In this document: piece after piece, positions 1 through 5,737 of the stretch
Numbering within the stretch: position 1 is the stretch's first letter
How the letters are laid out: every line of letters starts with the position of its first letter
Origin: Bacillota bacterium
Lineage (GTDB): Bacteria > Bacillota > UBA4882 > UBA10575
DNA: 6,196 nucleotides
Direction of reading: 5' to 3'
Assembly (NCBI GenBank): GCA_012512605.1
Contig: JAAZDX010000111.1
Coordinates: 1 to 6,196, forward strand
The notes under the pieces: model-generated
What the model saw: only the letters and a program-made list of their open reading frames with translations
Database searches by the model: none
What the model was told of the DNA's origin: nothing
Translations under genes and position numbers: made by a program

Positions 1-661
1 CGGGTTTTCCATCTCCCTTCGCCCCACCGCATAAATCCTGCCAATCATCGAACAATTGGTAAGCCATCCCCAATTCCCGGCCAAAGGCACCCAACTCGGC
101 TTGGACCTCCCGGGATAAAGCAGCATATTCGCCCCCCAGTTCACAGACGACCTGAAAAAAACGGGCTGTTTTCCGCTCGATCCGTTCCAAATAACGGTCA
201 ATCGAGATTAAACAGAACTTGTCCATCTCCTCGGCCAGTTCACCGGCGACCATCTCGCGGAGGAGAAAATTAATCCGTTCCATTCCTTGCTTCCCACACG
301 CGTTACTCAGCAAACGATAGGCGGCCGCAAAGAGATAGTCGCCGACCAAAACGGCGGTTTTGACCCCCCACTTTTTCCAAACCGCTGGACGTCCCCGGCG
401 CTTCTCCCCCTGGTCCAGGAGATCATCATGGACCAAAGTCGCCAAATGTAAAACTTCAACCCCTAAAACCAGGGAATTCAGGGTGGGAGAGCCGGTAGCC
501 AGCGGTGGACCGCCCGCACAGAGCATTAGTAATTCCCCGCGCAACCCTTTCCCTGGCGTTACTAAAAGCTCCTGTAGAATCTTGCGGAGCGGTGTCATCA
601 TCGCATCAACATCATCGGGCAACAATGCCGCATCGGGGTGAAAAACCTCTAATCCCTTCAA
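1..661 (-). CDS. Polyprenyl diphosphate synthase (trans-isoprenyl, HepT/IspB-like), 3' end outside window
   Basis: Condenses isopentenyl diphosphate with an allylic diphosphate to make a long isoprenoid chain, by family the quinone side chain. The 220 residues seen carry the family motifs in order: GKGLR at 37-41 (the GKxLR substrate-binding motif), the first Asp-rich motif DDLLD at 79-83 followed by RRGRP, GELAEEM near 140-146, and the second Asp-rich motif FDDWQD at 204-209 followed by GDGKP. The fifth residue before the first motif is Ala74, not the bulky aromatic typical of FPP synthases, so a long product is inferred. I chose the TTG at 661: an in-frame TGA lies directly before it, GGGGGAG sits upstream, and it leaves a family-typical N terminus. 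The first in-frame ATG (601) would remove 20 residues. The start abuts the stop of the UbiA gene. The C-terminal third is beyond the window. HepT, octaprenyl or another chain length cannot be separated here, and no hepS-like gene is visible. Confidence 0.93.
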   Translation of the reverse strand, partial: MKGLEVFHPDAALLPDDVDAMMTPLRKILQELLVTPGKGLRGELLMLCAGGPPLATGSPTLNSLVLGVEVLHLATLVHDDLLDQGEKRRGRPAVWKKWGVKTAVLVGDYLFAAAYRLLSNACGKQGMERINFLLREMVAGELAEEMDKFCLISIDRYLERIERKTARFFQVVCELGGEYAALSREVQAELGAFGRELGMAYQLFDDWQDLCGGAKGDGKP

Positions 662-1594
662 TCAGCTCCCCCTTTTTACTAGAGTAATAATGAGTAGTAA
701 CCCACTGGCTAAATGGAGCAGAATCATCCCGGCATTGGCCAGAACAGACCGGGGCGTTTGCTTTAGCCCGCCGCGCTGCCGGGACCACAGCCAAACGACC
801 AAAGGCAAGGTCAGAAACGAACCGATCCAGTACCGGGGAGCACCCAGCCGTATGAAGACCGCGAACATTAAAGAAGAAGCCAGAACCAGGAGGAAGGTGA
901 GAAGGAGGAGGCTTCGCTCCCGCCCCAGGCGGACGACAAGGGTGCCTTTTCCCACTTGGCGGTCGCTTTCCAAATCAGGGAGTTCATTGATGAGGATCAC
1001 CGTGGTAATTAAGATCCCAACCGGAAGGGAAACAAAGAGGGCGGTGGATAGGAAACGTCCGGTAAAGACCGCTGTGGTTCCGACCACCAAAAAAGGGCCA
1101 AAAGCCAAACCCACACAGAGTTCGCCAAGGCCGGTCGCCGCTAGCCGCAGGGGGGGTGCCGAATAAAAATAACCCAAGACCAATCCGGCCAGGGCGTAAA
1201 GGAGAGCGACCAGGCCTCCTCCGGTTAAAACCAAGACGATAGCGCAGCCCGTCCCCAATGCATAGCATAAAGCGGCCGCTTTCTTCATCTGCTCCGCCGA
1301 GACAAGATTGTTCGGTAAAACCCGGCTTCCCCCATTAAACAGGGATGGTTGCTGGTTTTGCCGGTCTGCCTCCTCGTCATAAAGGTCATTAATGAGGTTA
1401 GCCCCGCCATGATAACAACCAACCCCCACCAACACCAAAAGAAAACGCCAGCCGCTGATTGGTGTTTCGCTCCGAGCGACAACCGTCCCGAGCAATACCG
1501 GGATCAAAGAAGCAGAAATAAAGTGGACCCTTAGGGCTTGGGCCCATAGCTTGACTGACTGCCAAGAAAGCCACCGCTGCCACAACCAGCTCAT
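662..1594 (-). CDS. menA: UbiA-family prenyltransferase, probable 1,4-dihydroxy-2-naphthoate polyprenyltransferase
   Basis: Integral membrane enzyme that transfers a polyprenyl chain onto an aromatic acceptor, for MenA 1,4-dihydroxy-2-naphthoate to demethylmenaquinone. With the start at 1594 it has 310 residues, normal for MenA. The first Asp-rich motif is N66-xxx-D70-xx-D73-xxx-D77 (NDLYDEEAD). The second is D207-xxx-D211 followed by G215-K216 (PDLESDRQVGK). Between them are about eight hydrophobic spans, e.g. 25-40, 50-65, 108-140, 155-175, 185-203, 228-248 and 285-307. A GGSRVLP element at 88-94 follows the first motif. The frame is open to an ATG at 1624, but the ATG at 1594 has GGAGG 8 nt upstream and forms an ATGA overlap with the gerC stop, so I prefer it. 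The next gene, a polyprenyl synthase, would supply its prenyl donor. MenA is inferred from motifs and neighbour; another UbiA member with a different acceptor is possible. Confidence 0.88.
   Translation of the reverse strand: MSWLWQRWLSWQSVKLWAQALRVHFISASLIPVLLGTVVARSETPISGWRFLLVLVGVGCYHGGANLINDLYDEEADRQNQQPSLFNGGSRVLPNNLVSAEQMKKAAALCYALGTGCAIVLVLTGGGLVALLYALAGLVLGYFYSAPPLRLAATGLGELCVGLAFGPFLVVGTTAVFTGRFLSTALFVSLPVGILITTVILINELPDLESDRQVGKGTLVVRLGRERSLLLLTFLLVLASSLMFAVFIRLGAPRYWIGSFLTLPLVVWLWSRQRGGLKQTPRSVLANAGMILLHLASGLLLIITLVKRGS
666..674 (-). promoter_or_regulatory. Ribosome binding site for the TTG-started polyprenyl synthase
   Basis: Reads AAGGGGGAG on the minus strand. The AAGGGG part lies about 7 nt, and the GGAG part 4 nt, from the TTG at 661. 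It is inside the last codons of the upstream prenyltransferase gene, whose TGA stop touches the TTG. It decides the start because no in-frame ATG upstream is possible past the TGA. Confidence 0.6.
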
Positions 1595-2766
1595 CCCCCG
1601 AACCTCCGGATCGTCATCGCCCACTCCATCTTGACCTCCACTTCAATGGGGAAAGCAAAAAATTCCTGTTCCCAGTTGTTCTTCACCTGTCGCCATAGCT
1701 TTGGTTTATAGGCTTGCAGAAAACGCCCCACACCCAAGAAATCCGCCCCCAGCTCCTGCGCACGCCGGACGGTCTGTTCCAACTCCCGTTGAATCACCAC
1801 ACTCACCTTCTGCTCTAAATCATCCTGGATTTCGGCCAGCGGCCCATGGAAATCAGAGAACTCGATGGTTTCAAATTTCCCGCTTACTTTAATCTGGAAA
1901 ATAGTTTGGCCATTGGCTTCGCGCAACCGGTAGCGGGTGCGAAATGCATCCGTGCCGACTACGATCGTCTCCCCGGGATGGAGCGGACAGTCCACTTCAT
2001 AGTTGGAGCCGATCATTTGGTTTAAGATAATATTTAAGCCGCGGGTTTCGAAGTTACTCAACCAACCAACAAACTTCCCGTTTTTAAGCACAGCCGCCCC
2101 ACCGGTCATCGTCGCCTCCTTCCCCGGCTTAAGCCGCGGCAGGACCGGCTCAATGCCATCGTCCGACTGTTCCACCAGATAGCGACCGAAATCCGAGATA
2201 TAATTGATGGCAACCCCACTTTGCGGCGAAAGCAGATTTTCTATGTAAGCCGATGGGGTTTGACTGATCGGCGGCTGCGTATTCAAAATCTCCCTTGCTT
2301 CCCCGTCGATAATGGCGATCCTAGTCATCCGTTGCACCCGAAAGTCCCGCTTAAAATGGTCCAACAGTTGATCCACCCCGATCGTCGCCGCCACCTCCGC
2401 ATTGATTAAAAACAATTGGGTGTGGCCGAAAAAAAGTTCCCGGTCCAACTGGCGTTGAAGCTGACGGATACCCACTGATACCGTCTTAGCGGTGGTGCCG
2501 TAGACCACAAATGGCGGGCCGTCCCCGCCCTGTCCCCCACTGTCGCCGCCCATCTTCGCCGGTACGGGAATTTGGATGCTCAGCAGAAATTCCATTGGAT
2601 CGGCCCCTTCCTCCGCTGGCGGGTCGAAAGCGACCGCGGTAACAAAGGCCCGTGCGTTCAATTCCCGCCCTTCCCAGCATCCGGAGGTGCCCAAAATTAC
2701 CACCAAAAGTAAACCTAGAAAGCACCCTTTTTTGCTTTTCGCCGTAACCCCCGCCCTTCTAAACAT
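1591..2766 (-). CDS. gerC: Ger(x)C family spore germination lipoprotein (germinant receptor C subunit)
   Basis: C subunit of a GerA-type germinant receptor, a lipoprotein anchored on the outer face of the spore inner membrane and needed for receptor function. It has 391 residues, typical for the family. A basic N terminus and hydrophobic stretch (16-27) lead to Cys30 in a lipobox-like TSGC (Thr at -3 is less usual than Leu or Val). Then comes the family signature CWEGREL at 30-36. The N-terminal domain carries RELFFGHTQLFLI, matching the LD-x-FFGH-x motif of Ger(x)C proteins, and a Gly-rich loop near 75-85. The C-terminal Ger(x)C domain spans about 215-385 and ends near WAMTIRRFGG. The ATG at 2766 overlaps the gerB stop by 8 nt and has an AAGGGG site about 7 nt upstream; its TGA overlaps the menA start. 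Which receptor paralogue (A, B or K type) it belongs to cannot be told from this sequence. Confidence 0.95.
   Translation of the reverse strand: MFRRAGVTAKSKKGCFLGLLLVVILGTSGCWEGRELNARAFVTAVAFDPPAEEGADPMEFLLSIQIPVPAKMGGDSGGQGGDGPPFVVYGTTAKTVSVGIRQLQRQLDRELFFGHTQLFLINAEVAATIGVDQLLDHFKRDFRVQRMTRIAIIDGEAREILNTQPPISQTPSAYIENLLSPQSGVAINYISDFGRYLVEQSDDGIEPVLPRLKPGKEATMTGGAAVLKNGKFVGWLSNFETRGLNIILNQMIGSNYEVDCPLHPGETIVVGTDAFRTRYRLREANGQTIFQIKVSGKFETIEFSDFHGPLAEIQDDLEQKVSVVIQRELEQTVRRAQELGADFLGVGRFLQAYKPKLWRQVKNNWEQEFFAFPIEVEVKMEWAMTIRRFGG
1603..1607 (-). promoter_or_regulatory. Ribosome binding site selecting the menA start at 1594
   Basis: GGAGG on the minus strand, 8 nt before the ATG at 1594, inside the 3' end of gerC. 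It lies downstream of the alternative ATG at 1624, so it can only serve the shorter start. Together with the ATGA stop-start overlap it supports translational coupling to gerC. Confidence 0.75.
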
Positions 2767-3856
2767 GGCGTTTCCCCTTCCCCAGACTCAATAGGTAAAG
2801 CAAAGGGTAACCAAGGAAGGTAATCACCAGTGACGACAGGGCCACATAAAAACTGGCCTGGCTCCAAATAAAGAAGTTCTTTAGTAATGTGCTCAGAAAG
2901 TAGACCACGGGGACCAAGCCCCAAAGAAAAGCATTATATTTTCGGACCTGGAACAATTGGCCTAAGGCCAAGCCCACCAGGAAACTAGCGACTAAACCAG
3001 TGGTAAATAAGGCTGAGATCCAGGAGACAATCAGGATTAAATCCAACCTTTGGAGGATGACGGCCTGGACATTTACGGATTTCGCCAGCTCTAGCGCGAC
3101 CCAAGAAAGATCGATCGCTTCTTTGTACCCAAAAACGCCAAGAACCGCCACGGTAAAAAAAGTATAAACCAAGGTGATGAGGAAAGCGGCCTTTAGGGTT
3201 GCCTTCGTTACCTGCTGAGGATTGCGGATGTAAGGGACAACCATGCTCACCACTGGAATGCTGCCAAAGGAAAAGGTCATCCCAACCAACTGCTCAATTT
3301 TGTCGAGATTGATCTGGTCCCTACTCAACAGGGGCCGTAAATGGAGTGGATCAAAATGCTGAAAAGCAGTGAGAGCTACAAATAAACCGACCAGCATGGC
3401 GATCTCGATCAAAAGCTCATTTACTTGCGCAATCCGATCGACCTCGCGGGTCGCGCCGTAGGTCAGGACTAAAAGATAGGAGCCGCTCACGAACCAAGTG
3501 GGCGCACCAGGGAGGAGCGAGATGTTGACCAGCTCCTGGAGAATCCGGATGTTAACCGGAATGACTGATAATAAGTGGAGAAGAAAGACCAGGTTGAACA
3601 GGAGTCCAAGCCATTTTCCAAGGAGACGAGGGCTATATTGGATGATCGTCTCTTCAGGAAACTTGGCGGCCAGCCGGGCGGCAATCCACGCACCACCGGT
3701 GTATAACACCCCCAAGGCCAAAACTAGCAGCCAGCCGGAGGCCCCAAAGACTTCCGCCGCTGAACTTGGAAGAGTTAGAACCCCGCCCCCAATGCCAAAA
3801 CCTAAAACCAACAAGGTAATCTGGCGGGAGGATAATATGCGCTGTCTTTCCTTCAT
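2759..3856 (-). CDS. gerB: GerAB/GerKB family spore germination permease-like protein (receptor B subunit)
   Basis: B subunit of the germinant receptor, a polytopic inner-membrane protein of the APC amino acid transporter superfamily; in studied receptors it binds the small-molecule germinant. The length of 365 residues and about ten hydrophobic spans fit the family (roughly 12-31, 41-60, 81-103, 122-134, 147-166, 191-209, 221-243, 272-297, 307-323 and 335-357). Family-like signatures are the N-terminal SSRQITLLVLGFGIGGGVL region with its Gly-rich helix, FPEETIIQYSPRLLGKWLG near 66-84, and LQRLDLILIVSWI at 268-280, matching the conserved 'R-x-E/D' helix of GerAB proteins. The start forms an ATGA overlap with the gerA stop, and AAAGGAGG lies 12 nt upstream, a rather long spacing. 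The germinant cannot be predicted. Confidence 0.95.
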   Translation of the reverse strand: MKERQRILSSRQITLLVLGFGIGGGVLTLPSSAAEVFGASGWLLVLALGVLYTGGAWIAARLAAKFPEETIIQYSPRLLGKWLGLLFNLVFLLHLLSVIPVNIRILQELVNISLLPGAPTWFVSGSYLLVLTYGATREVDRIAQVNELLIEIAMLVGLFVALTAFQHFDPLHLRPLLSRDQINLDKIEQLVGMTFSFGSIPVVSMVVPYIRNPQQVTKATLKAAFLITLVYTFFTVAVLGVFGYKEAIDLSWVALELAKSVNVQAVILQRLDLILIVSWISALFTTGLVASFLVGLALGQLFQVRKYNAFLWGLVPVVYFLSTLLKNFFIWSQASFYVALSSLVITFLGYPLLYLLSLGKGKRHV

Positions 3857-5505
3857 TCTTCCCGGCCGCCTCCTTTGCGCCGACGGTAGGGCGGATTAAA
3901 CAGGGCTTCCCACCAGTTTTTTGCTTTGGAGCCCTCCCGCCGTACATCAAGGGGTTCGTTGATCAGCGGCCGTTTAATCATCGTCCAACGCGGCGCAACA
4001 AACAAGAAATCCTTCAGATCGGAAAGGTTTAAAGGTACCAACGGAGAGAGGAAAGGAATCCCAAATGAACGGATCCCGGTCATATTAATTAACAGCAAAA
4101 TGGTGGCAAGCGAGAGACCATATAACCCACCAGTCTGCCCAATTAACATTAACGGGAAACGTAAGATCCGCATGGTAATCGCCACCCCAAAGCTGGGGGC
4201 GGTAAAAGAAGAGATCGCCGTCAAAGCCACAATAATCGTCATGATTGGTGAGATTAATCCGGCACGAACCGCCGTATCACCTAAGATGAAGCCGCCCACA
4301 ATCCCGATGGTCTGGCCGAAGGGACCGGGCACCCGAACCGAAGCTTCCCGGAGAATCTCAATGGCCAATTCCATAAACAAGGTTTCGAGAAAAACGGGAA
4401 AAGGAGTCCCTTCCCGCGTTCCGGCAATTTTAATCGCCAGGTTAAACGGGATCAGCTCTGGATTGTGGACGGCAAGCGCAATAAAGATGGCCGGTAGATA
4501 AAGCGAGAAGAAAAAAGCGATAAAACGGATCATCCGGATCAAGATGGTCAGCGGCCACCGGTGGTAGTAATCTTCTGCCGAATAGTAAAGCTGCCAGAAG
4601 GTGATCGGCATGATCAGGACAAAGGGTGTATTGTCAACGAGAACTGCCACTTTCCCCTCGAGGATCGCTGCCACCACCCGGTCCACCCGTTCCGTGACCT
4701 GGACGGTGGGGAAAAGGCTGTACGGATGATCTTCGATGTATTCCTGCAAATAGGCGCTTTCCAACACCCCATCGATTTCGATCTTGCGCAGACGCTTTTC
4801 GACCTCGACGACTAGATCGGGGTTGGCGACCGACTCCAGATAAACAACGGCCACATCGGTCTGGGTCCGCTCCCCTAGTTTTATCCCTTTCACCCGTAGG
4901 TCCGGGTCGCGAATCCAGCGTCGCACCTGGGCGGTATTAGTACGTAAGACCTCACTAAACCCGACCCGCGGACCCCGAACCGCCGATTCTGTAGTTGGTT
5001 CCTCAATCCCCCGCCGTTCCCAACCCCGGGTGTTACAGATTAGGGCCTGGTCTTCCCCTTCCAACAGTAAAGCGGACTCGCCGGACAAAATCGCGGTTAT
5101 AATCGGTGTCCACTGGTTTTGGGTGCTTACTTCATTAATGGTCAAAATATGATCTTTAATGTTTTCAACCAGATTCCGCCGGTTCCGTGCCCAGTCGGCA
5201 TCCGTCCCCTCAAAAGCAGTTAATGCCAGGAGGATGTACTCATTGATCGCATTCCCGCTAACCAGACCATCAACAAAAACAAGTACCGCCCGGACCGGTT
5301 CGGACAGGGGAATGACAAATTCGCGAAAGACCACATCATTACTGGACCCGATCCGCCCTTCTAAATAGGCGATATTTGCCTTCAAATCCGGAGTTAGGAC
5401 CGGCCCCTGCTCCTGCCCATCTTGTTCTTGAGTGCTCTGTTTTTTTTCCTTATCCTTTCGCAATTCGGCCACGGGCCGGGGACGGCGAAAAGTTCGTTTC
5501 TTCAT
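3853..5505 (-). CDS. gerA: GerA family spore germination protein (germinant receptor A subunit)
   Basis: A subunit of a nutrient germinant receptor in the spore inner membrane; recent work on the family describes oligomeric ligand-gated ion channels. The 550 residues begin with a charged, Gln/Lys-rich tail (1-35), then a soluble domain (about 38-310) with ESAVRGPRVGF at 173-183, SLFPT at 263-267, TERVDRV at 271-277 and DNTPFVLIMP at 291-300. The membrane region (about 318-490) holds the near-invariant block EILREASVRVPGPFGQTIG at 383-401 and GDTAVRAGLISPIM at 409-422. A basic cytoplasmic tail (500-550) ends in RRRKGGGREE. The ATG at 5505 has GAGG 7 nt upstream. It is the first gene of the ger operon and its stop overlaps the gerB start. 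By family it is expected in the forespore under sigma-G, but I see no clear sigma-G promoter in the leader. Three normally conserved positions look changed (Val181, Val274, Asn292). Confidence 0.97.
   Translation of the reverse strand: MKKRTFRRPRPVAELRKDKEKKQSTQEQDGQEQGPVLTPDLKANIAYLEGRIGSSNDVVFREFVIPLSEPVRAVLVFVDGLVSGNAINEYILLALTAFEGTDADWARNRRNLVENIKDHILTINEVSTQNQWTPIITAILSGESALLLEGEDQALICNTRGWERRGIEEPTTESAVRGPRVGFSEVLRTNTAQVRRWIRDPDLRVKGIKLGERTQTDVAVVYLESVANPDLVVEVEKRLRKIEIDGVLESAYLQEYIEDHPYSLFPTVQVTERVDRVVAAILEGKVAVLVDNTPFVLIMPITFWQLYYSAEDYYHRWPLTILIRMIRFIAFFFSLYLPAIFIALAVHNPELIPFNLAIKIAGTREGTPFPVFLETLFMELAIEILREASVRVPGPFGQTIGIVGGFILGDTAVRAGLISPIMTIIVALTAISSFTAPSFGVAITMRILRFPLMLIGQTGGLYGLSLATILLLINMTGIRSFGIPFLSPLVPLNLSDLKDFLFVAPRWTMIKRPLINEPLDVRREGSKAKNWWEALFNPPYRRRKGGGREE
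3869..3876 (-). promoter_or_regulatory. Ribosome binding site for gerB, long spacing
   Basis: AAAGGAGG on the minus strand within the last codons of gerA, where it encodes part of the Lys/Arg/Gly-rich tail. It is 12 nt from the gerB ATG, longer than the usual 5-9 nt; a nearer GGGAAGA may contribute. The ATGA overlap suggests reinitiation by ribosomes finishing gerA. Confidence 0.55.
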
Positions 5506-5572
5506 TAATAAACCTCGTGTCTTCTTAGAAAATACTAGTCTGACATGCTCCCGCCGCCATAGGCGTCGCTGA
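5506..5572 (-). other. Leader between small ORF and gerA, no clear promoter or terminator
   Basis: 67 nt just before gerA. It holds a 4 bp hairpin (CGCC-TAT-GGCG, 5555-5565), a distant 5 bp inverted pair (AGTCT at 5575-5579 with AGACT at 5537-5541 on the minus strand), an AT-rich stretch near 5521-5535, and the gerA ribosome binding site. A GCATG element (5545-5549) could be a -35-like sigma-G half, but no matching CATNNTA -10 is found at 17-18 nt. There is no stem followed by a T run, so read-through from the activase transcript is possible. Confidence 0.4.
5513..5516 (-). promoter_or_regulatory. Ribosome binding site for gerA
   Basis: GAGG on the minus strand, 7 nt before the ATG at 5505, in the AT-rich leader. 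This is the only ger-cluster gene whose start is not embedded in an upstream coding region, so it marks the likely head of the coupled gene train. Confidence 0.65.
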
Positions 5573-5719
5573 TTAGACTTGTTGCTGTCCGCCTTCGGGG
5601 CTTGTCACCCACTTGGCTTTAGTTTTCTGCACTTCACGTACGACGGGCGGTTGCCAGCGCGAATGACTATCAGGAATTAACCCATTGTTACCAGTATCAA
5701 GCTTTCCAATATAGCCCAT
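5573..5719 (-). CDS. Small ORF, 48 residues, unknown function
   Basis: No family recognised. The ATG at 5719 opens 48 codons ending in TAA, starting MGYIGKLDTG and ending SPEGGQQQV. The product would be soluble and hydrophilic, with no signal peptide, no membrane span and no cysteine; it has two Trp (residues 22 and 37), a PPVV at 24-27 and a basic stretch (QKTKAKW) at 31-37. Codon choice looks like the neighbours, with no run of rare codons. The ribosome binding site is weak: only GGAA about 6 nt upstream. It lies 18 nt after the activase stop and in the same frame, with no further stop in between, so it might also be a detached C-terminal extension of the activase. It ends 67 nt before gerA. 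That it is translated is an inference from open frame, position and sense-like composition. Confidence 0.45.
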   Translation of the reverse strand: MGYIGKLDTGNNGLIPDSHSRWQPPVVREVQKTKAKWVTSPEGGQQQV

Positions 5720-5737
5720 TGTTCGTTCCGGTATATT

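Noticed and set aside
612..794. 60-codon minus-strand frame across the menA-polyprenyl synthase junction
   Set aside because: It is out of frame with both genes, whose motif-bearing frames cover the same bases.
690..1166. 158-codon open frame on the plus strand
   Set aside because: Antisense to menA and very Arg/Lys-rich, as expected from the reverse strand of a Leu/Gly/Ala-rich membrane protein gene.
2510..2545. Gly-rich coding stretch in gerC as a possible repeat or insertion
   Set aside because: A Gly/Gln-rich loop is common at this position in Ger(x)C proteins and there is no direct repeat at the DNA level.
3498..3899. 133-codon open frame on the plus strand
   Set aside because: Antisense to the gerB N terminus and the gerA tail; no motifs and no ribosome binding site of note.
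3926..4501. 191-codon open frame on the plus strand
   Set aside because: It is fully antisense to the conserved membrane region of gerA, has a Lys/Arg/Pro/Ile-rich composition typical of a shadow frame, and resembles no family.
5537..5579. Possible terminator or operator: AGTCT/AGACT inverted pair enclosing a CGCC-TAT-GGCG hairpin
   Set aside because: Stems of 5 and 4 bp with unpaired spacers of 13 and 9 nt are weak, there is no T run on the minus strand after it, and such short pairs arise by chance.
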